From NCBI RefSeq assembly GCF_917627385.1, contig NZ_CAKJTL010000174.1, positions 24,208-62,132 on the forward strand: a DNA stretch of 37,925 nucleotides, written 5' to 3'. Below the pieces are notes generated by a model, which saw nothing but the letters and a program-made list of their open reading frames with translations, ran no database searches and had not been told where the DNA came from. The DNA is from Protofrankia sp. CiT1. GTDB lineage: Bacteria; Actinomycetota; Actinomycetes; Frankiales; Frankiaceae. Positions 8,535 to 19,709 of this stretch are shown piece by piece. A program made the translations under genes and the position numbers. Position 1 is the first letter of the stretch; the number at the start of each line of letters is the position of its first letter.

Positions 8535-9319
8535 CGCGCTGCCCCCTTTCCGGCCCCGACCGGGTGCGGGCTGTCCGCGTCCCCGCCAGCGGAATCACCG
8601 GAATCACCGGGATGACCGGGATCGTCAGAAGCGGGCGGAAGCGCTGGCGTCACATCAGCCGCCTGGGGCCTCGCGTACACGCCTGGTCCCGGCACCGGGG
8701 TGACGGGGCCGCCAGCGGCGAAACGCCGCCGCAGCATCTCCTTCTGCGTGATTTTGCCACCGGCCCGCTCACGATGAGCAAGTATCATCGCGCCGACCGC
8801 CGCAATGATCAGCAGCGCGGACACGATCTCAAAAGCGAACACGTAGTCGGTGAACAGCAGACGGGCGATCGCCTGGATGTTGCCGCCGTTGTTGGCGGCA
8901 GCAAGCCCAGCGGCTTTCGTCCCGCTGATCACACCACCAATCGGGAACACCAGGAGCCCGGCAAACCCGGCCCCGAGGACGATCGCCGCCATCCGCTGGC
9001 CCCGCAGGGTCTCCACAAGCGAGTCGGCGGAGTCCACCCCGACAAGCATGAGCACGAACAGGAACAGCACCATGATTGCCCCGGTGTACACGATGATCTG
9101 TACGAAACCGAGGAACGGCGCGTCCTGTAGCAGGTAGAACACGGCCAGGCAAAAAAGGTTCACGACCAGCAGCAGCGCACCGTGAACGGCGCTGCGGGCG
9201 AGCACCATGCCGAGCGCGGCGAGGACCGCGACCGGGGCGAGGACCCAGAATGTCGCGGCTTCACCGCCGGACGTCCGGGTGAACTCACCCGCCGCCTGAA
9301 CCAGGATCGCGGCGTTCAT
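8531..9319 (-). CDS. nuoJ: NADH-quinone oxidoreductase subunit J
   Basis: Membrane subunit of complex I, 262 aa, five transmembrane helices. The conserved pi-bulge helix region [22 protein letters not shown] is split across two motifs: the [13 protein letters not shown] core is exact. After about residue 185 it carries a roughly 75-residue hydrophilic Pro/Gly/Asp-rich tail with 9-bp DNA repeats (8591-8617), absent from E. coli NuoJ and likely cytoplasmic. ATG 9319 overlaps the nuoI stop by 4 bp. Confidence 0.96.
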   Translation of the reverse strand: MNAAILVQAAGEFTRTSGGEAATFWVLAPVAVLAALGMVLARSAVHGALLLVVNLFCLAVFYLLQDAPFLGFVQIIVYTGAIMVLFLFVLMLVGVDSADSLVETLRGQRMAAIVLGAGFAGLLVFPIGGVISGTKAAGLAAANNGGNIQAIARLLFTDYVFAFEIVSALLIIAAVGAMILAHRERAGGKITQKEMLRRRFAAGGPVTPVPGPGVYARPQAADVTPALPPASDDPGHPGDSGDSAGGDADSPHPVGAGKGAAR

Positions 9320-9936
9320 CGGACCAGCTCCGGATCCCCGCCGGACACCGCGTCCAGGCCGGGTGACCCGGAGCCCGCGCCGCCCTCGGGCGTGAAGTCC
9401 GCGGCCCTGGCCCCGGAGGCGTCGAACGGACCCGAACGGTTCGGGTCAAACCGGTAGTAGTCCGTTTCGCTCTCGCCAAGAAACATCGGATGCGGCGGCG
9501 CCGTCATCCCCTCCCGCAGCGGGGCGAGCAGCTGTTCCTTGGTGAAGATGAGGTCAGTGCGGCTGTCGTCGGCGAGCTCGTAGTCGTTTGTCATGGTCAG
9601 CGCTCTGGTCGGGCACGCCTCTATACACAGGCCGCACAGGATGCAGCGCAGATAGTTGATCTGGTAGACACGCCCGTACCGTTCCCCCGGGGAATAGCGT
9701 TGCGCCTCGGTGTTGTCGGCGCCTTCGACGTAGATCGCGTCCGCCGGGCACGCCCAGGCGCACAGTTCACACCCGACGCACTTCTCCAGCCCGTCAGGAT
9801 GGCGGTTGAGCTGGTGCCGGCCGTGGAAGCGGGGCGCGGTCGCCTTCTTCTCCTCCGGATACTGCTCGGTCGTCGGCTTCTTGAACATGGTCGAGAAGGT
9901 GACGCCGAAACCCTTGTAGGGGTCGAGGATCCCCAT
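9316..9936 (-). CDS. nuoI: NADH-quinone oxidoreductase subunit I (two 4Fe-4S clusters)
   Basis: Peripheral-arm ferredoxin-like subunit, 206 aa, carrying clusters N6a and N6b that feed N2. The two CxxCxxCxxxCP motifs are [12 protein letters not shown] and [12 protein letters not shown]. The start ATG 9936 has AGGAG upstream and lies 3 bp after the nuoH stop. Beyond the core (to about 150) is a Gly/Ser/Pro-rich C-terminal tail of roughly 50 residues. Confidence 0.97.
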   Translation of the reverse strand: MGILDPYKGFGVTFSTMFKKPTTEQYPEEKKATAPRFHGRHQLNRHPDGLEKCVGCELCAWACPADAIYVEGADNTEAQRYSPGERYGRVYQINYLRCILCGLCIEACPTRALTMTNDYELADDSRTDLIFTKEQLLAPLREGMTAPPHPMFLGESETDYYRFDPNRSGPFDASGARAADFTPEGGAGSGSPGLDAVSGGDPELVR

Positions 9937-9939
9937 GGC

Positions 9940-11295
9940 TCAGCTCTCCTGACGCGGTCCACCCGCGACGATGACGGAAGATGGGCGATTCGGGCCGGGG
10001 CCGTACGGCGGCGACGGTGACTTCGACGACGGCTGCGGTGGCGGCCACGGAATCCTGTCCAGGCTGGGTGCGTTGCGCGTGCGCTCCCGTTCAGCGGCCT
10101 CGAGACGCTCGGCGTGCTTGCGAGCGCCGGGGTCGACCAGCGTAATGATCAAAAGAATTCCCACCGCGATCCCGAAGCCGATCAGCCACGGCGTCCGGTC
10201 GGTGACATTCTCTCGATATACCTTGAACGTCGCCACGGCGAGCAGCCAGACAAGCCCGACCGGAATCAGGACTTTCCAGCCGAACGCCATGAACTGGTCG
10301 TAACGCAGCCTCGGCAGGGTGCCGCGCAGCCAGATGAAAAGGAACAGGAAGGCCAGTAGTTTCAGCACGAACCAGATCACCGGGAACCAGCCGGTGTCGA
10401 AGTGCGAGAAGTACGGGATCGGCGGCGGCTGCCACCCGCCGAGGAACAGCGTCGTCGCCACCGCCGACACGGTGACCGTGTTGATGTACTCGGCAAGGAA
10501 GAAGAAGGCGAACTTGATCGAGCTGTACTCGGTGTGGAAGCCGCCGACCAGCTCGCCTTCGGCTTCGGGGAGGTCGAACGGCGTCCGGTTGGTCTCGCCG
10601 ACCATCGCGATGCAGTAGATGATGAAGGACGGCACCAGCACCACGTTCCACCAGTGGCGCTGGCCAGCGACGATGCCCGACGTCGACAGCGTCCCCGAGT
10701 TGAGGAAGACCGCGACGAACGACAGCCCCATCGCGACCTCGTAGGAGATGATCTGTGCTGCCGACCGCAGGGAACCCAGCAACGGGTAGGTCGACCCGCT
10801 CGCCCAGCCGGAGAGAATGAGCCCGTACACGCCCAGCGACGACGCGGACAGCACGAACAGCACCGCGACCGGCAGGTCCGCGAGCTGCAGTGCGGTGTGA
10901 TGACCGAAGATCGACACTTCCGGCCCGAACGGGATCACCGAGAAGGCGAGGAAGGCGGGGATCGCTGAGACGACAGGCGCGAGGATGAAGACCGGCCGGT
11001 CCGCGAGAACCGGGATGATGTCCTCTTTGAGCATCAGCTTCACGCCGTCGGCAAGGCTCTGCAGCCAGCCCTTGGGCCCGTGCCGGTTCGGGCCGACACG
11101 CTGCTGCATCCGAGCGACCACCTTGCGCTCGAACACGATCGCGAAAAGCGTCATCAGCAGGAGGAAGGCAAACACCGCGACAGCCTTGAGGAGGATCAGC
11201 CAGAGCGGGTCACCACCGAAGACCGACAGATCCGGATCTCCGGCGGCGGCCAGCGGCGGAACCGCGGGTGCCCCGAACGAGGATGGATAGCTCAT
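9940..11295 (-). CDS. nuoH: NADH-quinone oxidoreductase subunit H
   Basis: Membrane subunit that links the quinone site to the pump arm, 451 aa, eight or nine transmembrane helices. The quinone-chamber signature [20 protein letters not shown] is complete, as is the early [17 protein letters not shown] loop. ATG 11295 overlaps the nuoG stop by 4 bp (ATGA). The C-terminal 60 residues are charged and then Pro-rich, an extension not found in E. coli NuoH. Confidence 0.97.
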   Translation of the reverse strand: MSYPSSFGAPAVPPLAAAGDPDLSVFGGDPLWLILLKAVAVFAFLLLMTLFAIVFERKVVARMQQRVGPNRHGPKGWLQSLADGVKLMLKEDIIPVLADRPVFILAPVVSAIPAFLAFSVIPFGPEVSIFGHHTALQLADLPVAVLFVLSASSLGVYGLILSGWASGSTYPLLGSLRSAAQIISYEVAMGLSFVAVFLNSGTLSTSGIVAGQRHWWNVVLVPSFIIYCIAMVGETNRTPFDLPEAEGELVGGFHTEYSSIKFAFFFLAEYINTVTVSAVATTLFLGGWQPPPIPYFSHFDTGWFPVIWFVLKLLAFLFLFIWLRGTLPRLRYDQFMAFGWKVLIPVGLVWLLAVATFKVYRENVTDRTPWLIGFGIAVGILLIITLVDPGARKHAERLEAAERERTRNAPSLDRIPWPPPQPSSKSPSPPYGPGPNRPSSVIVAGGPRQES

Positions 11296-13853
11296 GACCG
11301 GCCCTTCGAGGTCTGGGCAGCGGCGGTGTCCATGGCGGTGTCCATGGCGGCGTCCACGGCGGCGGGACCGGCCTGGGCCGTGGCCAGCGCGCGGGCCTGA
11401 TCGCGGCCGTTCGCCGGGGTGCGGGCAGCCACGCCGACCCGTACCAGCTCGCCCGCGCGGGGTGCCAGGCAGCGGTGGAGGTGTGACCCCGGTGAATACG
11501 TCGGGACCCACACCACCCGGTCAGGCATGACCGCGACCGCCAGAGGCAGGGTGATCGTCCCACGGTCGCTGGCGACCGCGACCAGATCGCCGTCGACCGC
11601 TCCGATCTCACCGGCTGTCGCCGCGGACAGTCTGGCCTTCGGCGGACGGGCCGTCCCCGCGAGATAGGGCTCGCCGTCCTGCATCCGACCGTCATCGATC
11701 AGCTGGTGCCAGCTGGCCAGGACGGCTTGACCGGCGGGCGGCTCAGCCGGCACCGGCGGCGTGACCGCCGGTGCCGGCGCCCGCTGAACCTCGGCACCGG
11801 CACGGCCGATCCTGCTGAGCTCGCGGGCGGCCGCGCCGGGGTCCGCGACACCCAGCGCCACCCCGAGATGGGCGGCAAGCATGTCCAACACCCGCAGGTC
11901 GGCGAGGGCCGGCGTCTCCAGCGCCCGTTGGAACGCGCGCAGGCGTCCCTCCCAGTTGACGAACGAGCCCGCCTTCTCCGCCACCGGCGCGACCGGCAGA
12001 ACGACATCGGCGACCTCAGCTACCGCGGACCGGCGAACCTCCAGCGACACGCAGAACGGCACCGAGGCGATCGTCTCCAGCGCCACGGCCGGATCCGGCA
12101 GGTCGTCGACGTCCATCCCGGCGACGACGAGTCCATCGAGCTCACCGGCAGCCGCGGCGGCAAGGATGGCCGCGGTGTCGCGGCCCGGCCGCGCTGGGAC
12201 GGCCTCGCCCCAGACGGTCCCGACCTCGGCGCGGGCCACCGCGTCCGCGACCGGGCGGCCACCCGGCAGCAACGAGGGCAGCACGCCCGCGGCGAGGGCG
12301 CCCCGTTCACCGGCGCGGCGCGGTACCCACGCCAGGCGCGCGCCGGTCACCTCCGCGAGCCGGAGGACCGCGGTGAAGGTGCCAGGCGCCTGCGCGGCCC
12401 GCTCCCCCACCAGGATGACAGCCCCGGGCGCTCGCAGCGCGCGACCGGCTGTCCCATCCCCGGCCGCCAGGCTCGACAGCAGCGCCGCTTCCCCACCGGG
12501 GGTGACGGGCAGCAGCGTCCCCGCCATCTTGGCCAGCCCCCGGCTGGCCAACGGCGCCAGCGCGAAGACCGCCGTCCCCCGCTTGGCCGCGGCCTTGCGC
12601 AGCCGCAGGAAGATGATCGGCGCCTCGTCCTCGGGCTCCAGGCAGACCAGCAGCACGGCGGGTGCGCGCTCGAGATCCGCATGGGTCACCCCGATGCCGG
12701 TACCGGCAACGGCGTGGGCCAGGAACTCCTCCTCCTCCGCCGAGTGCGGCCGGGTGCGGAAGTCCACGTCGTTGGTGCGCAGGACAAGCCGGGCGAACTT
12801 GGCGTAGGCATAGGCGTCCTCGCGGGTCAGCCGGCCGCCGGCCAGGACGCCGACGCCATGACGGTCCCGGCATTCCGCGAGCCCGCGGGCCGCGAACGCG
12901 AGCGCCTCGGTCCAGGAGGTCTCGACGAGCTCGCCGGTGGAGTCGTCCCGGACCAACGGCGTGCGCAGCCGGTCAGCGGCGCTGGCGTAGGCGAAGGCGA
13001 ACCGGCCCTTGTCGCAGTTCCACTCCTCGTTGACGGCCGGGTCCTCAGCGGCGAGCCGCCGCATCACCTTGCCGCGGCGGTGGTCGGTCCGCAGCGCGCA
13101 TCCGTCGGCGCAGTGCTCACAGGTGGTCGGGGTGGAGACCAGGTCGAACGGCCGTGCGCGGAAGCGGTAGGCCGCGCTGGTGAGCGCCCCCACCGGGCAG
13201 ATCTGCACGGTGTTGCCGGCGAAGTACGAGTGGAACGGCTCACCTTCCGCGACCGCCACCTGCTCGTCCGAGCCCCGCTCGAACAGCTCGATGAACGGGT
13301 CACCCGCGATCTGCGCGGAGAACCGGGTACAGCGCGCGCACAGCACGCAGCGCTCCCGGTCGAGCAGGATCTCGGTGGAGATGGCCAGCGGCTTCGGGTA
13401 CGTCCGCTTGGGTTCCTTGAACCGGGAGACGGCCTTGCCGTTGGCCATGGCCTGGTTCTGCAGCGGGCACTCGCCGCCCTTGTCACAGACCGGGCAATCC
13501 AGCGGATGGTTGAGCAGCAGGAACTCCAGCGTCCCCGCCTGCGCCTTGGTAGCGACGGGCGAGGTGAGCTGGGTGCGCACGACCATGTCGGCCGACACGG
13601 TCGTCGTACAGGAGGCGACCGGCTTGCGCTGCCCCTCGACCTCGACGATGCACTGCCGGCAGGCCCCGACGGGGTCCAGCAGCGGATGGTCGCAGAACCG
13701 TGGGATCTCGATCCCGAGGAGCTCGGCCGCACGGATGATCAACGTTCCCTTGGGAACGCTGACCGGCTGGCCGTCGATGGTCAGGGTGACAAGATCCGGC
13801 GGTGTGGGCACGGCCGGGGGCTGCGAGGCGCTGCTCGTCGACACGGTTGTCAT
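11292..13853 (-). CDS. nuoG: NADH-quinone oxidoreductase subunit G
   Basis: Iron-sulfur chain subunit, 853 aa. The N-terminal domain has the 2Fe-2S ligands ([15 protein letters not shown], then ASC), the His/Cys-ligated 4Fe-4S motif [14 protein letters not shown], and the CVLCARC plus QICPVG ligands. A further CEHCADGC with a later NWNC-type Cys (EEWNCDKG) matches the distant N7 cluster found in E. coli and Thermus but lost in mitochondria. A degenerate molybdopterin-oxidoreductase domain follows. The C-terminus ends in a 12-bp repeat encoding [12 protein letters not shown] 13853 lies 5 bp after the nuoF stop. Confidence 0.97.
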   Translation of the reverse strand: MTTVSTSSASQPPAVPTPPDLVTLTIDGQPVSVPKGTLIIRAAELLGIEIPRFCDHPLLDPVGACRQCIVEVEGQRKPVASCTTTVSADMVVRTQLTSPVATKAQAGTLEFLLLNHPLDCPVCDKGGECPLQNQAMANGKAVSRFKEPKRTYPKPLAISTEILLDRERCVLCARCTRFSAQIAGDPFIELFERGSDEQVAVAEGEPFHSYFAGNTVQICPVGALTSAAYRFRARPFDLVSTPTTCEHCADGCALRTDHRRGKVMRRLAAEDPAVNEEWNCDKGRFAFAYASAADRLRTPLVRDDSTGELVETSWTEALAFAARGLAECRDRHGVGVLAGGRLTREDAYAYAKFARLVLRTNDVDFRTRPHSAEEEEFLAHAVAGTGIGVTHADLERAPAVLLVCLEPEDEAPIIFLRLRKAAAKRGTAVFALAPLASRGLAKMAGTLLPVTPGGEAALLSSLAAGDGTAGRALRAPGAVILVGERAAQAPGTFTAVLRLAEVTGARLAWVPRRAGERGALAAGVLPSLLPGGRPVADAVARAEVGTVWGEAVPARPGRDTAAILAAAAAGELDGLVVAGMDVDDLPDPAVALETIASVPFCVSLEVRRSAVAEVADVVLPVAPVAEKAGSFVNWEGRLRAFQRALETPALADLRVLDMLAAHLGVALGVADPGAAARELSRIGRAGAEVQRAPAPAVTPPVPAEPPAGQAVLASWHQLIDDGRMQDGEPYLAGTARPPKARLSAATAGEIGAVDGDLVAVASDRGTITLPLAVAVMPDRVVWVPTYSPGSHLHRCLAPRAGELVRVGVAARTPANGRDQARALATAQAGPAAVDAAMDTAMDTAAAQTSKGRS

Positions 13854-13858
13854 AGTGA

Positions 13859-15217
13859 TCAGTGAGCTCTCGCGAGGGCGTCCGGCGAACCGGCGACGCT
13901 GTCGGTGGCGGCGGATTCGGTAACGGCGGATTCGGTGGCCAGCGCGCTGGTACCCGCATGGCCCGGCGCGGACCCAGTGGGCACGGCCCGGAGGAACTCG
14001 TCCCGGAAGAACGTGATTCCCGAGACGATCGGCGAGGTCGCGCCGTCGGCAAGGGCGCAGAAAGCCCGGCCGAAGATATTGTCACAGGCGTCAAGGAGGG
14101 TATCGACGTCCGTTACGTCGCCTTCACCGCGTTCAAGCCTGGACAGGATGCCCACCATCCACGGCGTCCCCTCCCGGCACGGCGTGCACTTGCCGCACGA
14201 CTCGTGCGCGTAGAACTGGGTGAGACGCCGGACGACCCTGAGCATGTCGACGGTCTCGTCCATGATCATAATAGCGGCCGTGCCAAGCAGCGAACCGGCT
14301 TCGGCAACGCCTTCGAAGTCCAGCGGGACGTCGAGATGGTCGGCGGTGAGCATCGGTGTCGAGGATCCGCCAGGCGTCCAGGCCTTCAGCCGCCGCCCCC
14401 CGCGGATGCCGCCGGCCATCTCCAACAGCTCGGCGAGGGTGGTTCCCATCGGTGCCTCGTACTGGCCCGGACGGGTCACGTGCCCGGACAGGCTGTAGAT
14501 CTTCGGCCCGGGGGAACGCTCTCGGCCCATCGATCGGAACCACTCGACCCCGCGCCGGACGATGTACGGGACGCTGGCGATGGTCTCGACGTTGTTGACC
14601 ACCGTCGGCGATGCGTACAGCCCGTGCGTCGCCGGGAAGGGCGGGCGCAGCCGGGGCTGGCCGCGGCGGCCCTCCAGGGAGTCGAGCAGCGCGGTCTCCT
14701 CGCCGCAGATGTAGGCACCGGCGCCGGAATGGACGACCAGGTCCAGGCTGAACCCACTGCCGAGGATGTCGGCGCCGAGGTAGCCGGCGTGATAGGCCTC
14801 GGCGACCGCGGCCCGCAGCCGGCGCCCGCAGTGCACCAGTTCCCCGCGCAGGTAGATGAAGGCGTGGTTCGCCCGCACCGCAAAGGAGGCGATGATGATG
14901 CCCTCGATCAGCGAATGCGGGTCGGCCATCATCAGCGGCGCGTCCTTGCAGGTGCCGGGCTCGCCTTCGTCCGCGTTGATGACCAGGTAGTGCGGTTTGC
15001 CGTCCCCCTGCGGGATGAAGCTCCACTTCATGCCCGTGGGGAAGCCGGCGCCACCGCGGCCCCGCAGACCGGAGTCCTTGACAAGCCCGATGATGCCGTC
15101 CGGACCCATCTCCAGCGCCTGGCGCAGCGCCTGGTAACCGTCGGTGCGTTCGTAGGTGGCGAGCGTCCAGGACTCCGGAGTGTTCCAGCGTCCGGTGAGG
15201 ACCGGGGTGACCGGCAT
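13859..15217 (-). CDS. nuoF: NADH-quinone oxidoreductase subunit F (NADH/FMN site)
   Basis: NADH-oxidising subunit, 452 aa, binds NADH, FMN and the N3 4Fe-4S cluster. [16 protein letters not shown] is the nucleotide/FMN site and [12 protein letters not shown] with a later Cys in [12 protein letters not shown] are the N3 ligands. ATG 15217 is chosen because homology begins immediately ([10 protein letters not shown]) and it follows the nuoE stop by 2 bp; the open frame upstream has no homology. A 40-residue tail (Thr/Glu/Ser/Ala repeats such as [13 protein letters not shown]) extends past the conserved core. Confidence 0.97.
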   Translation of the reverse strand: MPVTPVLTGRWNTPESWTLATYERTDGYQALRQALEMGPDGIIGLVKDSGLRGRGGAGFPTGMKWSFIPQGDGKPHYLVINADEGEPGTCKDAPLMMADPHSLIEGIIIASFAVRANHAFIYLRGELVHCGRRLRAAVAEAYHAGYLGADILGSGFSLDLVVHSGAGAYICGEETALLDSLEGRRGQPRLRPPFPATHGLYASPTVVNNVETIASVPYIVRRGVEWFRSMGRERSPGPKIYSLSGHVTRPGQYEAPMGTTLAELLEMAGGIRGGRRLKAWTPGGSSTPMLTADHLDVPLDFEGVAEAGSLLGTAAIMIMDETVDMLRVVRRLTQFYAHESCGKCTPCREGTPWMVGILSRLERGEGDVTDVDTLLDACDNIFGRAFCALADGATSPIVSGITFFRDEFLRAVPTGSAPGHAGTSALATESAVTESAATDSVAGSPDALARAH

Positions 15218-15219
15218 GG

Positions 15220-15927
15220 TCAGCTCCCCTTCGTCGGATGGTCGGTCGGCACGGTGTGGGTCCGCCTGGCAGCACCGGCCGCGGTGCCGGCCGGCGTGCC
15301 GGCGTCCGCGATCAGGAGACCCGCGACGGATGGTTCGCCCACCCCCGGCCCGGCCACCGCGCCGGGGCGCGGGTCGTGGAAACCAGCCAGCTGCCGGGAC
15401 GCCTCGACAAACGTGCACAACGGCGCGCCGCGGGTCGGCACCGGGCGTTCGCCGCGTTGGAGCGCGTCCACGATCTCAACGGCGGAATCCGGGTCCACCT
15501 GGTCGAAAAACTCGTAGTTCACGGTCATCACCGGTGCGTAGTCGCAGGCCGCCAGGCACTCCGCATGCTCCAGGGTGATCGCGCCGTCCGGCGTCGTCTG
15601 ATCGTGGCCGACGCCGAGATGCTGGGAAAGCCGGGCGTAGACGTCCTCGCCGCCGAGCAGCGCGCACGACAGGTTCGTGCAGACCGACACCAGCCAGTCG
15701 CCGGCCGGCTGGCGCTTGTACATCGTGTAGAAGGTCGCGACCGCGCTGACCTCGGCCTGGGTGATACCGAGTTCGGTAGCGCAGAACTCGATCCCCTCAG
15801 CCGTGACACAACCGTCCTCTGCCTGTACGAGATGCAGCATGGGCAGCAGGGCCGAGCGGGAACGGCCCTGCGGGTACCGGGCGATGATGTCCCGCGCGGC
15901 GGCGCGAGTCCGTTCGGTCATCGGCAT
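15220..15927 (-). CDS. nuoE: NADH-quinone oxidoreductase subunit E (2Fe-2S)
   Basis: 24-kDa-type subunit holding the N1a 2Fe-2S cluster, 235 aa. The four ligands are in CTNLSC and CLAACDYAP. The thioredoxin-like core ends near residue 165; the remaining 70 residues are Ala/Gly/Pro-rich. I chose ATG 15927, whose first base overlaps the nuoD stop and which has GGGGGAG about 10 nt upstream; a second ATG at 15921 is possible. Confidence 0.96.
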   Translation of the reverse strand: MPMTERTRAAARDIIARYPQGRSRSALLPMLHLVQAEDGCVTAEGIEFCATELGITQAEVSAVATFYTMYKRQPAGDWLVSVCTNLSCALLGGEDVYARLSQHLGVGHDQTTPDGAITLEHAECLAACDYAPVMTVNYEFFDQVDPDSAVEIVDALQRGERPVPTRGAPLCTFVEASRQLAGFHDPRPGAVAGPGVGEPSVAGLLIADAGTPAGTAAGAARRTHTVPTDHPTKGS

Positions 15928-17360
15928 CAGCGATCAACTCCCCCGAGCACCGGGTCGACGGACGCCACGCCGACGATCACGTCCGCGATCTGGCCGCCTT
16001 CGGTCATCGCCGGGACCGCCTGCAGGTTGACAAAGCTTGGATCACGGACGTGGACGCGGTGCGGCCTGGTACCGCCGTCGCTGACCACGTGGTAACCGAG
16101 CTCACCGCGGGGCGACTCCACCGCTGTGTACACCTGCCCGGCCGGGACCCGGAAGCCCTCGGTGACCAGTTTGAAGTGGTGGATCAGAGCTTCCATCGAC
16201 GTACCCATGATCTTACGAATGTGATCAAGCGAATTACCCATCCCGTCAGTGCCGATGGACAGCTGCGCCGGCCAGGCGATCTTCTTGTCGGCAATCATCA
16301 CCGGGCCGGGGCGCAAGCGGGCCAGGCACTGCTCAATGATCTTCAGCGACTCGCCCATCTCCTCCAGCCGCACGAGGTAGCGGGCGTAGGAGTCGGCATC
16401 CAGCGAGGTGGGGACATCAAAGTCGTAGGTCTCATAACCGCAGTACGGCATGGTCTTGCGCAGGTCCCAGGCCAGTCCGGCCGCGCGCAGCACCGGTCCG
16501 GTCACGCCGAGCGCGATGCAGCTGGCCGCGTCGATGTAATTGACATCGACCATGCGGCCCTTCCAGATCGGCTGCCCGGACAGCAGGGCGTGGTACTCCC
16601 TGATCCGCTTCGGCATGTCGTCGAGGAAGGCCCGGATGTCGCGTTCGACCCCGTCGGGAAGGTCCTGGGCCAGCCCGCCAGGCCGGATGTAGGCGTGGTT
16701 CATCCGCAGACCGGTGATCGCCTCCAGGAGATCCAGGATCTTCTCGCGCTCCCGGAAACCGAAAATCATCCCGGTGGTAGCGCCGATCTCCATCGCCCCG
16801 GTGGCGAGCCACACCAGGTGGGAGGCGATCCGCTGGAGTTCCATCACCAGCACGCGGATGACGGTCGCCCGCTCGGGGATCTCCTCGGTGACACCGAGCA
16901 GTTTCTCCACGGCCAGGCAGTAGGCCGTCTCGTTGTACAGCGGCGAGAGGTAGTCCGCCCGGGTGAGGAAGGTGACCGCCTGCGTCCAGGTACGGAACTC
17001 ACAGCTCTTCTCGATCCCGGTGTGCAGGTAACCGATCACGACCCGGGTCTGGACGACCGTCTCGCCCTCGATCTCCAGGACGAGACGCAGCACCCCGTGG
17101 GTGGACGGGTGCTGCGGGCCCATGTTGACGGTGAGGCGCTCGGTGTAGTCCTCGCCAGCGCCGAGCACCTGCTCCCAGTCACCACCGGTAACGGTGTAGA
17201 CCCGTCCGCTCGCCGATTCGGTGAAGCCGGCCTCGTAGGCGGCCGCGGGAACGCCAGCGGGGACATCCGCGGGGACATCGTCGGCCGGCGGCCTGGCGAA
17301 TGTGTTGGACGTACTGGATGCGCTGGATGCGCTGGACGTCTCGGCGGCATGGGTGGTCAT
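15927..17360 (-). CDS. nuoD: NADH-quinone oxidoreductase subunit D
   Basis: 49-kDa-type subunit that forms the quinone-binding cavity with NuoB, 477 aa. [14 protein letters not shown] carries the quinone-site His, and [12 protein letters not shown] the Tyr. The first 60 residues are a Ser/Ala/Pro/Val-rich, low-complexity extension with 9-bp DNA repeats near 17318-17340. ATG 17360 is chosen for the GAGG about 8 nt upstream. It lies 91 bp after nuoC, a wider gap than its neighbours. Confidence 0.97.
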   Translation of the reverse strand: MTTHAAETSSASSASSTSNTFARPPADDVPADVPAGVPAAAYEAGFTESASGRVYTVTGGDWEQVLGAGEDYTERLTVNMGPQHPSTHGVLRLVLEIEGETVVQTRVVIGYLHTGIEKSCEFRTWTQAVTFLTRADYLSPLYNETAYCLAVEKLLGVTEEIPERATVIRVLVMELQRIASHLVWLATGAMEIGATTGMIFGFREREKILDLLEAITGLRMNHAYIRPGGLAQDLPDGVERDIRAFLDDMPKRIREYHALLSGQPIWKGRMVDVNYIDAASCIALGVTGPVLRAAGLAWDLRKTMPYCGYETYDFDVPTSLDADSYARYLVRLEEMGESLKIIEQCLARLRPGPVMIADKKIAWPAQLSIGTDGMGNSLDHIRKIMGTSMEALIHHFKLVTEGFRVPAGQVYTAVESPRGELGYHVVSDGGTRPHRVHVRDPSFVNLQAVPAMTEGGQIADVIVGVASVDPVLGGVDR

Positions 17361-17383
17361 AACGAACCTCGTTGGTAAGGACA

Positions 17384-17413
17384 GCGCGCGGTGGGACGGC
17401 GCGCGGTGGGACG
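17384..17413. repeat. 15-bp tandem repeat between nuoC and nuoD
   Basis: Two exact copies of GCGCGCGGTGGGACG (17384-17398 and 17399-17413) plus a partial third fill the middle of the 91-bp nuoC-nuoD gap. It lies upstream of the nuoD ribosome binding site and could form GC-rich structure in the transcript. Confidence 0.85.
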
Positions 17414-17451
17414 GCGCGGGTGAAGCCCACGGCGCGGGGAGATACGGACGA

Positions 17452-18189
17452 TCACGAGTAGCTCCGCCGCGCATCGGGCGCCGGCACCTGGGCGCCCTTG
17501 TAGTCGACGGGTACACCGCCAAGCGGATAGTCCTTGCGCTGTGGGTGACCGGTCCAGTCGTCCGGCATCATGATTCTGGTGAGGCTGTCGCGACCGGAGA
17601 AGACTATGCCGAAGAAGTCGTAGGTCTCCCGCTCGTGCCAGTCCGCGGTGGGCCAGACGCCCATGACACTCGGGACAACCGGGTCATCGTCGGCAAGAGC
17701 GACCTCGACCCGGACGCGGCGGCGCCAGGTCATCGACAGCAGGTGGTAGACGGCGTGCAGCCGCCGGCCGGTCGAGTCGTCGGGGTAGTCCACGCCGGAG
17801 ACCCCGCACAGCAGCTCGAAGCGCAGGCCCGGATCGTCCCGCAGCGTCCGCGCGACCGCGAGCAGGTAGTCCCGCCGCACATGCAGCGTCAGCTCCCCAC
17901 GTTCGACGACCACTCGCTCGAGTGCCTCGGTGAGCTGCGGGAAAGAGCGCTCCAAGGCGTCGTAGACCGTGTCGGCATCAGGATCGCCGAAGGGCCGTGC
18001 GGTCGAGGCCGGAGCCGGAAGGTTCTCGACGAGACCACCGAAACCGGAGGTGTCGCCGGAACCGGACGCGCCGAAGGCGTCACGCCGACGCGATCCCCCG
18101 CTGCCCGCTGCCTCCGCCAGTGCCCCCCGCGCGGCGGGCTTCGCCGACGTGCCCCGCGCTTCGCCCGAACCCGCCGGGATCTCGCTCAT
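17452..18189 (-). CDS. nuoC: NADH-quinone oxidoreductase subunit C
   Basis: 30-kDa-type peripheral-arm subunit, 245 aa, separate from NuoD (not fused as in E. coli). The signature [20 protein letters not shown] and the following [18 protein letters not shown] are intact, with Arg where most homologues have His after Gly. The first 55 residues are a Gly/Ala/Ser-rich extension. ATG 18189 overlaps the nuoB stop by 4 bp. Confidence 0.96.
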   Translation of the reverse strand: MSEIPAGSGEARGTSAKPAARGALAEAAGSGGSRRRDAFGASGSGDTSGFGGLVENLPAPASTARPFGDPDADTVYDALERSFPQLTEALERVVVERGELTLHVRRDYLLAVARTLRDDPGLRFELLCGVSGVDYPDDSTGRRLHAVYHLLSMTWRRRVRVEVALADDDPVVPSVMGVWPTADWHERETYDFFGIVFSGRDSLTRIMMPDDWTGHPQRKDYPLGGVPVDYKGAQVPAPDARRSYS

Positions 18190-19037
18190 GTCTCGTCCCC
18201 GTGATCCGCTACGGCCCCGGCGGCCGGCACCGCACCCAGGTTGTCACCGATCGCACCGCCAGCGGGCGAACGCGGCCCACCGGTCGGACGGGCTTCGCCA
18301 GCCGGCTTCGCGCCGGGCACGGGGCGCTTCATCCGGCCGAACACCGAGCCGGGCGCGATCGAAGCGGGCCGACGGGTGTCAAGTGACGGCTCGACCGCGC
18401 CGGCCCCGGTCGGCACCGGGGCACCGGCGGGAAGGCGGAACCGCTTACGGTCGTTGACCGACAACGTACTGGTTTCCAGCGCCCCGGCCGGCAGACCGGC
18501 CCGCGCGGTAGCCACCTCGATCGGCTTCGGGTAGGGCGACTCGCCGATCTTCGTGTATTCGAGCTTGCCTGTCACCGTGCCGGTGAGAATCTTCTCGTGC
18601 AGCTTCAGGATCGCGTCCATGAGCATCTCCGGCCGCGGCGGGCAGCCCGGCAGGTACATGTCCACCGGGACGATGTGGTCCACACCCTGCACGATGGCGT
18701 AGTTGTTGAACATCCCGCCGCTGCTCGCGCACACGCCCATCGAGAGCACCCATTTGGGCTCGGGCATCTGGTCATAGATCTGGCGCAGCACCGGGGCCAT
18801 CTTCTGGCTGACCCGGCCCGCGACGATCATAAGGTCAGCCTGGCGCGGGCTGGCCCGGAACACCTCCATGCCGAACCGGGCGAGATCGTAGCGACCCGCG
18901 CCCGTCGACATCATCTCGATGGCGCAGCATGCCAGCCCGAAAGTCGCCGGCCACAGGGAGGACCGCCGCGACCAGTTGGCCATCTTCTCGACGGTCGTGA
19001 GCAGCAGGCCGCCCGGCAGCTTCTCTTCTAGTCCCAT
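18186..19037 (-). CDS. nuoB: NADH-quinone oxidoreductase subunit B (N2 cluster)
   Basis: Holds the terminal N2 4Fe-4S cluster that reduces quinone, 283 aa. The four ligands are in [15 protein letters not shown] and PGCPPRP. The core ends near residue 180; about 100 further residues are Pro/Ala/Gly-rich and would protrude from the complex. ATG 19037 ([10 protein letters not shown]) is chosen by homology; it overlaps the nuoA 3' end by 10 bp. Confidence 0.97.
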   Translation of the reverse strand: MGLEEKLPGGLLLTTVEKMANWSRRSSLWPATFGLACCAIEMMSTGAGRYDLARFGMEVFRASPRQADLMIVAGRVSQKMAPVLRQIYDQMPEPKWVLSMGVCASSGGMFNNYAIVQGVDHIVPVDMYLPGCPPRPEMLMDAILKLHEKILTGTVTGKLEYTKIGESPYPKPIEVATARAGLPAGALETSTLSVNDRKRFRLPAGAPVPTGAGAVEPSLDTRRPASIAPGSVFGRMKRPVPGAKPAGEARPTGGPRSPAGGAIGDNLGAVPAAGAVADHGDET

Positions 19038-19390
19038 TCGAGGCCTCCACGCCGCCACACGTACGCGTAGGCGACGAAAACGGTGGCGATGAACAACACC
19101 ATCTCGACCAGCCCGAAGATCCCCAGACTCCCGAAGGCGACCGCCCACGGGTACAGAAAAATGATCTCGATGTCAAAAACGATGAACAACATCGCGGTCA
19201 GGTAGAACTTCACCGGGAACCGGTGCGGACCGGCCGGCTCGGGCGACGGCTCGATTCCGCACTCATAGGCGTCGAGCTTGGCGCGGTTGTACCGCTTCGG
19301 GCCGACCAGCGACCCCATGATCACAGATCCGATCGCGAACGCTGCCGCGATTACTAAAAGTACGAGGATCGGCACGTAATTCGACAGCAT
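19028..19390 (-). CDS. nuoA: NADH-quinone oxidoreductase subunit A
   Basis: First gene of the complex I operon, 120 aa, three transmembrane helices. Family motifs DAYECGIEP (the loop near the quinone site) and [13 protein letters not shown] are present. ATG 19390 has GAGGAG 7 nt upstream, one of the best ribosome binding sites in the operon. Its stop lies inside nuoB. Confidence 0.97.
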   Translation of the reverse strand: MLSNYVPILVLLVIAAAFAIGSVIMGSLVGPKRYNRAKLDAYECGIEPSPEPAGPHRFPVKFYLTAMLFIVFDIEIIFLYPWAVAFGSLGIFGLVEMVLFIATVFVAYAYVWRRGGLEWD

Positions 19391-19709
19391 GCCGAGCTCC
19401 TCTCTGCAGGTCTCGTGCGGAATGTGGCAGTGGCGGTGCGCGGTTGACGATCATTTCCAAGCGACCCGGGGCTAGCTGATCGGATCGCGCCAGGGAGCCT
19501 ACGCGACATCCGATCCGAAGGTTCACACCGGTTTGCCCCGGAGCGGCAGGTGATGTCCGGCGGCATCCGCCGAGGCACGTTTCGACCCGCTGGCGGCCCC
19601 GGGGCCGCCGATTGCGCGAAACAACCATAATCGCGCGAACTCGTTGGCCGCCGATAGCCTTCGGCGCCGCCGAGCCTACGGAGAAAACCATGATCGCATG
19701 CTCGTCGAC
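19391..19709 (-). promoter_or_regulatory. Leader/promoter region of the nuo operon, with GC-rich palindrome
   Basis: This 319-bp gap must hold the nuo promoter unless the operon reads through from the upstream flavoprotein gene. No strong -35/-10 pair is visible; a weak candidate on the minus strand is GTGAAC and TAGGCT with 19 nt between, near 19499-19529. A perfect 18-bp palindrome GGCGGCCCC/GGGGCCGCC lies at 19592-19609 and could be an operator or a weak terminator of the upstream gene. No gene is seen here. Confidence 0.35.

Noticed and set aside
11706-13865. 719-codon open frame on the plus strand opposite nuoG
   Set aside because: It is the mirror of a clear nuoG in a very GC-rich sequence; the product is Arg/Gly/Pro-rich with no recognisable domain. 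Similar long frames opposite nuoL, nuoM, nuoN, nuoF and nuoD were rejected for the same reason.
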